54,313 nucleotides of DNA from Yoonia ponticola (GCF_014199395.1 NZ_JACIJM010000016.1:1-54313); one strand, 5' to 3'. Counted from the stretch's first letter, positions 42,774 to 51,468 are shown. Notes: generated by a model not told the origin, from the sequence alone. A program made the numbers and translations.

Positions 42774-42948
42774 TGGTTTATTATGGATATATTTGGGTTG
42801 TAGAATGTACCATTCTTGAAATAGCAGGGGTCGCGATTGGATCGGCTTCTTCCATTGTTGTCTGTGGTCGTTCAATATGTTCATTAATGCTTTGTAGGTT
42901 GCGACCGCAACGCGCATCGGTGTGTTTGCAGCATTTTGAGGTCCGCAG

Positions 42949-43686
42949 ATGGTAAATTTTACGTCCTTATTGGCGTCGTTACTGTCTCGATTGCTAAAGC
43001 GTCCTGTTGCCTTAGATTCCGACATTCCTAGTAGCCTTCTTATAAGTCAGGCCCTAACGTTAACAACAGGTCTTTTTCGTGGCCTGGTGCTTTCCAGGAC
43101 TAGCCTTATCCTGGAACGAGGTGCCCGGATCACCAATTCTGGGCGATTTCAGCGTGGCGGTGGCCTGATCCGGATTGGGGCCTATAGTCGTGTGGAGTGT
43201 GTCTCACGAGAAGGCATCTGCGTTGGGCGGAACTTCAAACTTGGGGCATTCTCGCGCATGGTGGCCAGCGGCACGCTCAGCGATTTGGGTCAGGGCATTA
43301 CTGTAGGTGACAATGTGGGCATCAGTGAATACGCCTATATCGGCGGTGCCGGTGGTGTGCGGATCGGATCTGACACCATAGTAGGCCAGTATTTCAGCAC
43401 CCATAGCGAAAACCACGTTTTCAGCGACCCTGACAACTTAATTCGCGAGCAAGGCGTAACCCGAACTGGTATCGAGGTTGGGCCGGATTGTTGGATCGGG
43501 GCCAAAGTGACTCTTTTGGATGGTGTCACTTTGGGCCGAGGTTGTGTGGTAGCGGCGGGCAGTGTGGTAAACCAGAGCTTCCCAGACTACGCAATAATTG
43601 CCGGCGTGCCTGCGCGGCTGTTGCGGATGCGAGATATGTCTGCGGCCTCCGCCGAACCTACTTTGCCAGAGGATTCAAATGACTAA
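42949..43686 (+). CDS. Hexapeptide-repeat acyltransferase
   Basis: 245 aa. Left-handed beta-helix repeats from about residue 75 onward: IRIGAYSRVECVSREGICVG, GITVGDNVGISEYAYIGGAG, GIEVGPDCWIGAKVTLLDGV and VVAAGSVVNQSFPDYAIIAG followed by VPAR. This is the WcaF/MaA/NeuD-like O-acetyltransferase type, with the conserved STHSENHVF histidine region. It likely acetylates sugar units of the EPS. The stop overlaps the next gene start by 8 bp (ATGACTAA). Confidence 0.84.
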   Translation: MVNFTSLLASLLSRLLKRPVALDSDIPSSLLISQALTLTTGLFRGLVLSRTSLILERGARITNSGRFQRGGGLIRIGAYSRVECVSREGICVGRNFKLGAFSRMVASGTLSDLGQGITVGDNVGISEYAYIGGAGGVRIGSDTIVGQYFSTHSENHVFSDPDNLIREQGVTRTGIEVGPDCWIGAKVTLLDGVTLGRGCVVAAGSVVNQSFPDYAIIAGVPARLLRMRDMSAASAEPTLPEDSND

Positions 43687-44848
43687 AACGCCAAAAGACG
43701 GGGTTTCCCCCCTTGGTCCCAATTCCCCACTGCGCCCACGTTCGCGGTTGGTTTCCAATTTTTTTGACCACATGAATCAACAGCCATTTGCCTGGGTAGT
43801 GATGAACAATTACGAAGAATTGCCTTGGGTGATTCCGTCGGACATCGATTTTTCTGTGCCGCCTGAGTTGTTCTATCAATTGGATGGCTTTGTGGCTGGA
43901 TTTGCAGCTCAACATGGTGCGCAAATTGTTCAAAAGCTGTGGCATGGCAATATGAAATGCGCCTATATCGTGGCCACTGGGCCCGCATTTGACCGCGCCT
44001 TTGTACAGCTTGATTTTTTTACCGCCTTTTCCACAAAAGGGTGCCCGGCGCTCTTGCCGCACGATGTGCTGGTGCAGGACCGCCGCGCGCTGCGCAATTT
44101 TCATGTGCCGCGCCCAGAAGTGGAGCTGATCTTTACTGCCATGCGGCGCCTTTTCAAGGACGATTGGTCTGAGCGCCACTGCGCGCGGATCGCAGAGTTG
44201 CACAGCAGGATCACGCATCAGGATTGGTTGCCCGCGCAGTACGGCTGGATGGCCCCGATGCTGGAGGACGCACGCGCTGGCAAGGTGGAAGCGGTTACGG
44301 CCCGCCGTGGGGCCGATTGGGCGCAACTGCGCCAGACCGCTAAGAACAACCTATCGCTGTCTGAGAAAGTCGCAAACATGGCGCTTCAGACCAAGCGCAT
44401 CGCGGTACGTCTGCGTGATGAAACCGGACAGTTGATCGTGCTGACCGGCCCGCGTGACAGCATTTCATCCACCGCCCTTGAGACGCTTGAGCTAGTGTTT
44501 CACCGCCGTATCTGGCTGGATGGAACGGAGCTTGCGGGGGCCTCGATCAAACTGAAGGCCAATCTGGCGCTGCTGAAACGACGCAAGGGGCTGGTCTTTG
44601 TGCTAGCAGGGCCGGACCATCCGCGGGGCAGGGCGCTGGCATGCAGGCTGGACCGGATGGGACTGGTGGATCAGGTGTTGTCACCTGAATCGGCTGAAGC
44701 GGGGGGGCTGTCGGCACTGAAGGCACCGCAGGCGACATTTGCAAATGGGCCCGCCGCATTGGAAGCGATTGTCGCGGTGCAACGAGCCAAGGCTGCACGG
44801 GCAATGGCGTATGGCAATACGCAGACCAGCAAGGGTTATGTTGGATGA
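43679..44848 (+). CDS. Nucleotidyltransferase-like protein with degenerate P-loop domain
   Basis: 389 aa from the ATG at 43679, which overlaps the acyltransferase stop. The N-terminal half has a nucleotidyltransferase-like start, AWVVMNNYEELPWVIPSDID with FSV (the S-D-I-D as metal-binding motif), as in polysaccharide-cluster proteins that are often fused to a kinase-like domain. The C-terminal part (from about residue 250) has LIVLTGPRDSISSTALETLE in the place of a P-loop; compared with GPDGAGKST of the protein at 41032 the Lys and Gly are gone, so ATP binding there is unlikely. The activity is not known. The next gene overlaps by 4 bp. Confidence 0.6.
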   Translation: MTKTPKDGVSPLGPNSPLRPRSRLVSNFFDHMNQQPFAWVVMNNYEELPWVIPSDIDFSVPPELFYQLDGFVAGFAAQHGAQIVQKLWHGNMKCAYIVATGPAFDRAFVQLDFFTAFSTKGCPALLPHDVLVQDRRALRNFHVPRPEVELIFTAMRRLFKDDWSERHCARIAELHSRITHQDWLPAQYGWMAPMLEDARAGKVEAVTARRGADWAQLRQTAKNNLSLSEKVANMALQTKRIAVRLRDETGQLIVLTGPRDSISSTALETLELVFHRRIWLDGTELAGASIKLKANLALLKRRKGLVFVLAGPDHPRGRALACRLDRMGLVDQVLSPESAEAGGLSALKAPQATFANGPAALEAIVAVQRAKAARAMAYGNTQTSKGYVG

Positions 44849-46101
44849 CGCACCGCGCAAAGGTTTTGCTGATCGCCTATGCTTGCCGCCCCGGCGAAAG
44901 CTCTGAGCGGCAGGTGGGCTGGCATTGGGCGCATCTTATCCAGCGCAATCATGATGTGACCGTGCTGACCCGCGAAAGCCACCGCGCCCACATTGAGGCC
45001 TGGTATGCGCAAAAACCTAAAGACGGGCCGAGACCTGAGTTTATCTATTACGATCTGCCCAAATCCATTGCGTGGTTCAAACGCGGCGAACGAGGGCTAT
45101 ATCTGTATTACGCGCTTTGGAGCTTGTTGGCGGTGCTGCGCTGTCGCAAGATGAATAAACAGGGACGGTGGGAGATCACGCATTTTCTGACCTTTGGTAC
45201 AATGCTGTGGCCGCAGTTCGGATATCTGATGAACACCCGCTATTTATTGGGACCGGTGGGCGGCGGCGAACGTATTCCTCTGTCGCTGCGCGGGGCCTTT
45301 AGGCCTGCGGGGCGTATTAAAGTGCTCGTGCGGCGGCTGGTGCAAAAACTGATGGTACTGAACCCGATATTCTTGGCTAATCTGTCGCGAGCTGACCGCA
45401 TCTTTGCCCGCACTGGTGAGACCCGCGAGATGTTCCCGGCGCGCTATCATCATAAGACCGAGCTGTTGTTGGAAACCGCCATCGGGCCTGAGATGATACC
45501 CGATGCCGCACCCACCCGCTCCAACGATGTGGTGCACATCGTGTCGGTGGGCCGATTGATCACCAGCAAGTTTAACCCTCTGATGCTAGAAGCGTTGGCT
45601 GATTTTAAAGCGCAGTTCAATCGCCCCTTTGTGATGACAATTATTGGGGATGGCCCTGAACGGAGCCGTTTAGAAACGTTGCGTGATCAGCTCGGCCTGA
45701 CCGAAGTGACATTTGTGGGCAAGAAGCCCTCAAATGAGGTTTTTGATGCGCTGCGCGACAGCGATATTTATTTTTCCACGACCATGAAAGAGGGCGGCAC
45801 ATGGGCCTTTTTTGAGGCGATAGCTAATCATCTGCCCATAGTCTGTCTCAAGGTGAATGGTCCTGACATGATTGTTGGCGATGGCTGTGGTGTCAAGGTG
45901 TCCCCGACTAGCCATGCGGCCGCGCGCGAGGGTCTGGCGGAAGGATTGCTGTGCCTGGCTGAGGCGCCTGAATTGCGCAGTACCCTTGCCGCAAACGCGC
46001 TGGCGCATGTGGAACAGACATTCACCTGGGGCAGGGTCACGACACAGATTGATGCCGCTTATGCGGATTTGCTGGCAACGCAAGGGGCCGCGCAAGAATG
46101 A
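44845..46101 (+). CDS. Glycosyltransferase family 4
   Basis: 418 aa with GT-B fold features: N-terminal VLLIAYACRPGESSERQVGW and, in the C-terminal half, HIVSVGRLITSKFNPLMLEA, GDGPERSRLETL, VTFVGKKPSNEVFDALRDSD and a nucleotide-sugar binding E-x7-E-like region (KEGGTWAFFEAIANHLPIV). It transfers a sugar from a nucleotide donor to the growing EPS unit at the cytoplasmic face; donor and acceptor are unknown. It overlaps its neighbours by 4 bp, in one operon. Confidence 0.88.
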   Translation: MTHRAKVLLIAYACRPGESSERQVGWHWAHLIQRNHDVTVLTRESHRAHIEAWYAQKPKDGPRPEFIYYDLPKSIAWFKRGERGLYLYYALWSLLAVLRCRKMNKQGRWEITHFLTFGTMLWPQFGYLMNTRYLLGPVGGGERIPLSLRGAFRPAGRIKVLVRRLVQKLMVLNPIFLANLSRADRIFARTGETREMFPARYHHKTELLLETAIGPEMIPDAAPTRSNDVVHIVSVGRLITSKFNPLMLEALADFKAQFNRPFVMTIIGDGPERSRLETLRDQLGLTEVTFVGKKPSNEVFDALRDSDIYFSTTMKEGGTWAFFEAIANHLPIVCLKVNGPDMIVGDGCGVKVSPTSHAAAREGLAEGLLCLAEAPELRSTLAANALAHVEQTFTWGRVTTQIDAAYADLLATQGAAQE

Positions 46102-47207
46102 TCGTCTTTTGTCACCTGCTTAATGATAGTTCTGGTAGTCCCATGGTCTTGCGTCAAACGATCCGCGCAGTGCGCGGGGCGGGCCATGATGCGATGTTAT
46201 GTGTGGGCAGTCAGGGCCGCGGGTGTCTGGAAGACGCAGGTGTGCCGATCCGGCGCTATTGGTACAGGCGCAGCCGGTTTCGCATCCTTACTCTGTTCAC
46301 TTTTGTCGCTAGTCAGCTGATGTTGTATCGCCTTTTGTCGCGCTCAAAGCTGCCCAAGGACGCGGTCATTTATGTCAATACGCTGCTGCCGTTTGGGGCA
46401 GCTTTATGGGGGCGCATGCATGGCCACCGGGTCATCACTCATGTGCATGAGGTTTCAATCTCGCCTAGCCCCTTGCGCAAGTTTCTGGTTGGTATGCAAC
46501 AACGCTGTGCTGATCGGTTGATCTATGTGTCACGAGATAACCGCGACCGTCTGCCGATTGCAGATGTGCCTCAAGCGGTTGTGCCCAATCCTGTCGCGCC
46601 CGAAATCGCCACTTTGGGGGCAAATACCCCCTATATGTCCCGCCGCTCTGGCCAATTTGAGGTGCTAATGCTGGCATCACCGCGCGATTTTAAGGGCGTG
46701 CCGGAATTTGTGGCACTGGCCCGCAGTTTTGAGGCGCACCCAGATATAATGTTTACGTTGGTGTTGAATGGCGATGCAACCGAAGTGGCGCGGTATGTGC
46801 CAGCGGTCAAACGGCCTTCAAATCTAGGCTTGCATCCTCGCACTGAAGCCCCGGAGCATTTCTATGCAACGGCTGATATTTTGCTAAACCTGTCGCGGCC
46901 CGATGAGTGGGTCGAAACCTTCGGTCTGACACTGGTGGAGGCGATGGCCTTTGGTGTGCCGGTGATTGGTCCGCCTGTGGGCGGCCCGGTCGAGATCATC
47001 ACCCACGGCAAAGAAGGGTATCTGTGCGACGGGCGCGATGCGTCTCGGCTGCACGCTCTGGTGGCCGGCTTAGCACAAGACCCGACATTGGCTCGGTCCA
47101 TGTCAGAAGCTGCACGGACCCGTGCGAGTGATTTCACAATGTCGCAATTTACGGCAAATCTAGCCGCCCAATTGCAACAAATCTACACCAAGAAAGAGAC
47201 ATCATGA
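46098..47207 (+). CDS. Glycosyltransferase family 4
   Basis: 369 aa. GT4-type C-terminal domain: VLMLASPRDFKGVPEFVALA, TLVLNGDATEVA, ILLNLSRPDEWVETFGLTLV followed by EAMAFGVPVIGPPVGGPVE, with the E-x7-E pattern in ETFGLTLVE. Expected to add one sugar of the repeating unit. Overlaps the genes on both sides by 4 bp, so the three transferases are co-transcribed. Confidence 0.88.
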   Translation: MIVFCHLLNDSSGSPMVLRQTIRAVRGAGHDAMLCVGSQGRGCLEDAGVPIRRYWYRRSRFRILTLFTFVASQLMLYRLLSRSKLPKDAVIYVNTLLPFGAALWGRMHGHRVITHVHEVSISPSPLRKFLVGMQQRCADRLIYVSRDNRDRLPIADVPQAVVPNPVAPEIATLGANTPYMSRRSGQFEVLMLASPRDFKGVPEFVALARSFEAHPDIMFTLVLNGDATEVARYVPAVKRPSNLGLHPRTEAPEHFYATADILLNLSRPDEWVETFGLTLVEAMAFGVPVIGPPVGGPVEIITHGKEGYLCDGRDASRLHALVAGLAQDPTLARSMSEAARTRASDFTMSQFTANLAAQLQQIYTKKETS

Positions 47208-48292
47208 AGCGCGCAATCATCGGCACCGTGGGCGTACCCGGCCGCTATGGCGGGTTTGAAACTTTGGCGGAAAATCTGGTCCATTACCATACGGCAAGAA
47301 TCGATAAGGGCGAGCTGACGGTCTATTGTAGCGCGGGGGCTTATCCTGCACGCCCGGCAAAATTTTCTGGCGCCACGTTGCGCTATTCTCGGCTTAGGGC
47401 CAATGGGCTTCAAAGCGTGCTTTACGACATTGTCACCGCGTTAGATGCGGTGCGGCGAGGCGATGACGTGCTTTTGGTGCTGGGGGTATCGGGGGCGGTT
47501 GTCCTGCCGCTGATCCGGCTGATTGCTCCCCGGCGGCGCATTGTCACCAACATCGACGGCATCGAATGGAAGCGCGAGAAATGGCAAGGGATTGCCAAGC
47601 GATTCCTACGGTGGTCTGAAAAACTTGCGGTGCGCTGGTCGCATGTGGTGGTGGCCGACAATCATGCGATCGCGGAATATGTCCGCGATTCCTATGGCAC
47701 TGAGGTGGAAACCATCGCTTATGGTGGCGATCATGCGGTGGCGGAGGCAATCGGCACTCCAGATGCCGCTTTGCTTGCAGATCTGCCTGCGGCCTATACG
47801 CTGGCGCTGTGCCGGATTGAGCCTGAAAACAACGTGGCCATGATTCTTGAGGCCTTTGCCGATACTGAAGAGCCGCTGGTCTTTGTCGGCAATTGGAGCA
47901 ACAGCCACTTTGGCCGGGACCTCAAACAACGGTATTGCAGCTATGCAAATATCACCTTGTTAGACCCTGTGTACGACCCTGCCACGTTGCAAGCGATCCG
48001 GGCCGGTGCCCGGGCGTATGCTCATGGCCATTCCGCCGGGGGCACCAATCCTTCTTTGGTTGAGATGATGCATTTTGGTGTGCCGGTTCACGCCTTCGAT
48101 TGCAGCTTCAACCGGCACACAACAGAAAACGAAGCCAATTATTTTAGTACCGCGCAGAAACTGGCTCAACTTGCCGGGCAGCCATTACCAAAACAGGGCA
48201 TGAAAATGCTCGAGATTGCGAAGCGCAACTATACATGGCAGATAGTTTGTAAACGATATTTTGAATTGATGGACGCAAACACACGCTCGTAG
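47204..48292 (+). CDS. DUF1972-type glycosyltransferase, rhamnosyltransferase-like
   Basis: 362 aa. The N-terminus IIGTVGVPGRYGGFETLAEN is the signature of the DUF1972 family (Cps2T-like beta-1,4-rhamnosyltransferases). The middle has NIDGIEWKREKWQG and the C-terminal half has ALCRIEPENNVAMILEAF and AYAHGHSAGGTNPSLVEMMH (GT4 donor site). Rhamnose as the donor sugar is suggested by the family only; no rhamnose-synthesis genes are in the window. Confidence 0.85.
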   Translation: MKRAIIGTVGVPGRYGGFETLAENLVHYHTARIDKGELTVYCSAGAYPARPAKFSGATLRYSRLRANGLQSVLYDIVTALDAVRRGDDVLLVLGVSGAVVLPLIRLIAPRRRIVTNIDGIEWKREKWQGIAKRFLRWSEKLAVRWSHVVVADNHAIAEYVRDSYGTEVETIAYGGDHAVAEAIGTPDAALLADLPAAYTLALCRIEPENNVAMILEAFADTEEPLVFVGNWSNSHFGRDLKQRYCSYANITLLDPVYDPATLQAIRAGARAYAHGHSAGGTNPSLVEMMHFGVPVHAFDCSFNRHTTENEANYFSTAQKLAQLAGQPLPKQGMKMLEIAKRNYTWQIVCKRYFELMDANTRS

Positions 48293-48324
48293 AAATTCGG
48301 TCGTTCAGAGGAGAGTACGTTTAA

Positions 48325-49338
48325 GTGGCAAAAGTATTGGTGACGGGCGGTGCCGGATACATTGGTAGCCATACAATTTTGGCGCTTTTGCGAGCTGGTC
48401 ATGAGGTAATGTCTTTTGATAATTACGTGAACAGTTCACCTGAGTCACTGCGCCGCGTGGCTAAATTGGCAGGATCTGCGGCCCAAATTGTGAGGGGTGA
48501 CATCTGCGATCGAGTTGCACTGGATGCGGTATTTGCCCGCTTCGTTCCAGAGGCTGTGATTCATTTTGCAGGGCTAAAAGCCGTGGGTGAATCGGCAGAA
48601 AAACCTCTGGAGTACTACCGGAACAATGTCTCAGGTACACTTGAGTTGTTAGAAAGCATGAAGGCGCATAACTGCCGCCAGATTATTTTTTCCTCTTCGG
48701 CTACTGTTTACGGTGATGCTCAATACTTGCCTTTTGATGAAAATCATCCCATCAATCCAACGAACCCTTACGGACGTACAAAGGCATTTGTCGAGGAGAT
48801 TATCCGCGATTGGGTTAATTCTTGGCCGGAGGCTAGCGGTGTTTTGCTCCGTTATTTCAATCCTGTAGGGGCTGATGAATCAGGGCGGATCGGTGAGGAT
48901 CCTAGAGGCATTCCGAATAACTTGATGCCGTTTATCACGCGTGTTGCATCTGGGCAACTCTCACAGTTGGGCGTTTTTGGTGACGATTATGAAACGCGAG
49001 ATGGCACTGGCGAACGTGACTATATACACGTTTCAGATCTGGCGGATGCACATCTAGCCGCCCAATCTTTTGCCGAAAGCAAGGTAGGATGCGAGGTATT
49101 AAATGTAGGAACTGGTGTCGGGGCGACCGTGCTGGAGATGCTCAGTGGATTTGAACGGGCGGCGGGAAAAAAAATTCCGTTTGAGATTATGCCTCGCCGT
49201 CTCGGCGATGTGGGCCGTAGTCTCGCAGCCGTAGAACGTGCCGCAGACTTACTGAATTGGCGCGCCAAGCACGACCTTACGTCGATGTGTAATACGACTT
49301 GGAATTGGCATTCTAAGAACCCGAGTGGGTATGATTGA
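48325..49338 (+). CDS. galE: UDP-glucose 4-epimerase
   Basis: 337 aa from a GTG at 48325, with GAGGAG about 10 bp upstream. The NAD-binding motif GGAGYIGSH (residues 8-16), the SSSATVYGD segment and the catalytic Y-x-x-x-K in NPYGRTK mark a GalE-type short-chain dehydrogenase. It interconverts UDP-glucose and UDP-galactose, giving galactose units for the EPS. Complete; the last gene of the plus-strand EPS block before the IS. Confidence 0.95.
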   Translation: MAKVLVTGGAGYIGSHTILALLRAGHEVMSFDNYVNSSPESLRRVAKLAGSAAQIVRGDICDRVALDAVFARFVPEAVIHFAGLKAVGESAEKPLEYYRNNVSGTLELLESMKAHNCRQIIFSSSATVYGDAQYLPFDENHPINPTNPYGRTKAFVEEIIRDWVNSWPEASGVLLRYFNPVGADESGRIGEDPRGIPNNLMPFITRVASGQLSQLGVFGDDYETRDGTGERDYIHVSDLADAHLAAQSFAESKVGCEVLNVGTGVGATVLEMLSGFERAAGKKIPFEIMPRRLGDVGRSLAAVERAADLLNWRAKHDLTSMCNTTWNWHSKNPSGYD

Positions 49339-49570
49339 AAAGTAGCGATATTTATCAATATGAACGATAAAATAATAGTCCCAACGTAGTCTCTTTTACA
49401 CAAGTAGTTTCTCTACCTACTACAGGCGAAATGACTGCCCGTAATAATTGTATTAAATTTCGTTATGTCGTCTGACCTGCGCCCCTAAAACTCCTCCAGA
49501 TTTGTGTAGAGTCCGCCCAACAAAAGGACCGACAAATAAAGGCACGATTTACGGATGAACAGATCATTCA

Positions 49571-49610
49571 TTGCCCGGCAGGGTATTGCGTAGCAATAGC
49601 CCGAGAGGGG
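49571..49610 (+). repeat. Palindromic element copy 1 (about 40 bp)
   Basis: Imperfect palindrome within orfA. Its centre ATTGCGTAGCAAT is a 13-bp hairpin (arms ATTGC/GCAAT, GTA loop), extended by a T-A pair and, past one bulged base, GGG/CCC. The outer part is TTGCCCGGCA on the left and GAGAGGGGC on the right. It is inserted after ATCATT and before GCGATGATC of the transposase gene. Copy 2 at 49798 is the same 40 bp inverted. Confidence 0.85.
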
Positions 49611-49797
49611 CGATGATCAAGGAACAGGAATCTGGCGAGAAGACTGCCGATGTGTGTCGGCGGCACGGGATTAGTTCGGCGACGTTCTACAAATACAAAT
49701 CGAAGTATGGTGGTATGGAGCCATCCGACGCGAAGCGGTTGCGGGCGTTGGAAGATGAGAACGGTAAGCTGAAGAAGTTGCTGGCTGATCAGATGCT

Positions 49798-49837
49798 CCC
49801 CTCTCGGGCTATTGCTACGCAATACCCTGCCGGGCAA
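49798..49837 (-). repeat. Palindromic element copy 2 (about 40 bp, inverted)
   Basis: Exact reverse complement of copy 1 over 40 bp, 187 bp to its right, inserted in the leucine-zipper end of orfA. The perfect identity suggests recent copying. The inverted pair could itself fold into a long stem. Confidence 0.85.
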
Positions 49838-49886
49838 GAGACGACGCGATGCTGCGAGACATCAACTCAAAAAAAATGGTGACGCC

Positions 49887-50380
49887 CGTTGGGAAGCGGA
49901 AAGCTGTGGCGCATCTGATGGACGTCCATCAGGTCAGTCAGCGACGGGCGTGCGATGTGCTGCAAGTTGATCGGTCAACAGTGAGATATCTGTCGCGCCG
50001 TGGTGATGATGCTGAACGGGGCATGTCGACGACAATCGTTTCTGACCACCACTGCCCGACAGGCGATTGCGTAGCAATCTGCCGAAAGGGGCACTGAGTT
50101 CACAAGCATGGCGATACTCCAATGGGTGCAGAAAGCCGGCATTGATTGGCATTACATCGCGCCTGGAAAGCCCCAGCAGAACGGTTTTATCGAAAGCTTC
50201 AACGGTAAGCTGCGGGACAAATGTTTGAATGAAACACTATTTGACACATTGCGCGATGCCCGCAAAACGCTTGAAGAATGGCAGGAGGATTATAACTGGC
50301 GCAGACCACATTCAGCATTGGGCAACCTGACACCGATGGAATTTTTGCAGAGAAAGGCAATGGACAAGATGGCGGCCTAA
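49887..50380 (+). pseudogene. IS3-family transposase orfB, large internal deletion
   Basis: Begins PVGKRKAVAHLMDVHQVSQR, RACDVLQVDRSTVRYLSRRG, then jumps from GDDAE to STTIVSD, skipping several hundred bp that normally hold the first DDE residue. After palindromic copy 3 it continues [40 protein letters not shown] (the last catalytic Glu) and ends [30 protein letters not shown]. Inactive. Confidence 0.85.
50053..50093 (+). repeat. Palindromic element copy 3 (about 41 bp, diverged)
   Basis: Same element as copies 1 and 2 with the central ATTGCGTAGCAAT unchanged. Flanking stem pairs differ in a matched way: T-A becomes G-C next to the core, and GGG/CCC becomes GGC/GCC. Inserted in orfB directly before the TEFTSM block. 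Pairing is kept while bases change, which supports a folded functional form. Confidence 0.8.
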
Positions 50381-50599
50381 CGCCAAAGATTTAACCCCAA
50401 GGACTCCGCGCAAAGCTGGAGGGAACTTGGGGCTCAGGTCACGTCTAGCATCTAGATTTAGGACTCATAATCAGAATATGTCTGTTGCAGAGAACGCGAT
50501 TGCAGTCCGGAATACCGTTGGACATCTGTTGTAACGGGTTAGCTTTGTTGCGCAAATGGGATTCACTGTATGAGTCTGGAGTAATAGCTGAGTGGGATG

Positions 50600-50642
50600 A
50601 GCAGTTGGCCCCTACGAAGTACAAGACCAAGAATTGGTCGTT
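50600..50642 (+). pseudogene. IS5-type transposase, N-terminal piece
   Basis: In one frame WDEQLAPTKYKTKNW resembles the start of IS5-family transposases. The sequence then departs from the family at about 50642. Confidence 0.4.
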
Positions 50643-50729
50643 TAGTAATCACCCTAAAATTAATGGTGATGGATTCAGCCGGTCACTGCAACACCTGCTC
50701 TAACTTACGTGCTGGCGTTAGAAACCTGA

Positions 50730-51227
50730 GCCGCTGGCTGTGCCTGAGGCTCCAAACGACACATGGTCGATGGATTTTTTGGCGGATCAACTGGCGGATG
50801 GTCGTTCGATCCGAACACTAAATGTGCTGGATGACTTCAATCGCGAAGGCCTGTGCATAGAGGTGGACTTTTCGCTGCCTGCTGAACGTGTCGTTCGCAG
50901 TTTGAACCAGATCATTGAGTGGCGCGGTCAGCCGCAGGTAAGTCGCGTCGACAACGGCCCAGAATATATCAGTGGGACGCTCATGAAGTGGGCCGAAAAA
51001 GCAACATCCGGCTTGAACACATTCAGCCGGGCAAGCCGCAGCAGAACGCCTATATCGAACGTTTCAACCGAACCGTTCGTGGCGAGTGGCTGGGGCAATA
51101 TATCTTTGAAACGATTGAGGAGGCACAAGACCAGGCAACGCAATGGCTATGGACTTATAATAACGAGCGGCCCAACATGGGCATCGGCGGCATAACTTCC
51201 GCAATGAAATTGAAAACAGCCGCATGA
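50730..51227 (+). pseudogene. IS3-family transposase orfB fragment with frameshift
   Basis: Reads [40 protein letters not shown] and [11 protein letters not shown] in one frame, and from about 51000 [40 protein letters not shown] and [14 protein letters not shown] in the next. All three catalytic positions (D in SMDF, D in VDNG, E in YIERF) are present. The break lies in a run of five A at 50995-50999, so loss of one A explains it. The N-terminal part of OrfB and OrfA are missing. Confidence 0.85.
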
Positions 51228-51266
51228 ATTCTATGGCTGGACCCCATTAAAAATGGGGGGATTTCC

Positions 51267-51371
51267 ATGGCGAGTGACCGCGAGCGGCAGGTCGCAGAAA
51301 TCCAAATCCACATCGCCGTCCTCCATCGCTATATGGCTCTTGGTATGCCTGTCAGGGAACCTGTAGGCTAA
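51267..51371 (+). pseudogene. IS5-type transposase, C-terminal piece
   Basis: A 34-codon stretch ASDRERQVAEIQIHIAVLHR followed by YMALGMPVREPVG and TAA at 51369, the usual end of IS5-type transposases, followed ~40 bp later by the matching terminal repeat. Confidence 0.45.
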
Positions 51372-51468
51372 GTGCGTCTGGGGAACGGGGCAGAACATCG
51401 TTCGCCCGAATTGTGCAACAAAGCCGGTCCTGAGCCTTACGAAACAAGGGGTTACTACCGGTCTCAAT

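Larger units (their letters stand above)
49536..49886 (+). pseudogene. IS3-family transposase orfA, broken by palindromic inserts
   Basis: Reads KARFTDEQII, then a 41-bp insert (49569-49609) shifts the frame; the frame is picked up as AMIKEQESGEKTADVCRRHG, ISSATFYKYKSKYGG and ALEDENGKLKKLLADQML. A second insert, 49798-49837, cuts it before the final AMLRDINSKK. These are typical OrfA helix-turn-helix and leucine-zipper parts. The start codon is ATA at 49536, with AAAGGA just upstream. Dead as a gene. Confidence 0.85.
49469..50445. mobile_element. IS3-family (IS51-like) element, internally deleted, with CGTC target duplication
   Basis: Terminal repeats at 49473-49514 (TGACCTGCGCCCC...) and 50400-50441 (complement begins TGACCTGAGCCCC) bound a 969-bp element. 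The 4-bp sequence CGTC flanks it on both sides (49469-49472 and 50442-50445), a clean target duplication. IS3 elements are normally 1.2-1.5 kb, and here roughly the middle of orfB, with its first catalytic Asp, is missing. Three palindromic inserts further break both orfs. The start codon position of orfA reads ATA at 49536 rather than ATG. Not able to move on its own. Confidence 0.88.
50536..51428. mobile_element. IS5-like relic, interrupted
   Basis: The left end GGGTTAGCTTTGTTGCGCAA at 50536 and the right end TTGTGCAACAAAGCC at about 51411 are matching inverted ends of IS5-type elements (GCTTTGTTGC core). Between them only an N-terminal piece (LAPTKYKTKNW, ~50606-50640) and a C-terminal piece (VAEIQIHIAVLHRYMALGMP, ending at TAA 51371) of an IS5-type transposase remain. 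The interior is replaced by an IS3-family fragment, 50730-51227. Confidence 0.55.

Noticed and set aside
42738..43025. Minus-strand 95-codon frame in the gap before the acyltransferase, and a plus-strand 61-codon frame at 42770
   Set aside because: Both have low-quality composition and no ribosome site; likely chance frames.
51245..51260. Hairpin CCCCATTAAAAATGGGG as terminator of a gene
   Set aside because: It lies at the end of an IS fragment with no active gene before it; could be an IS end structure.
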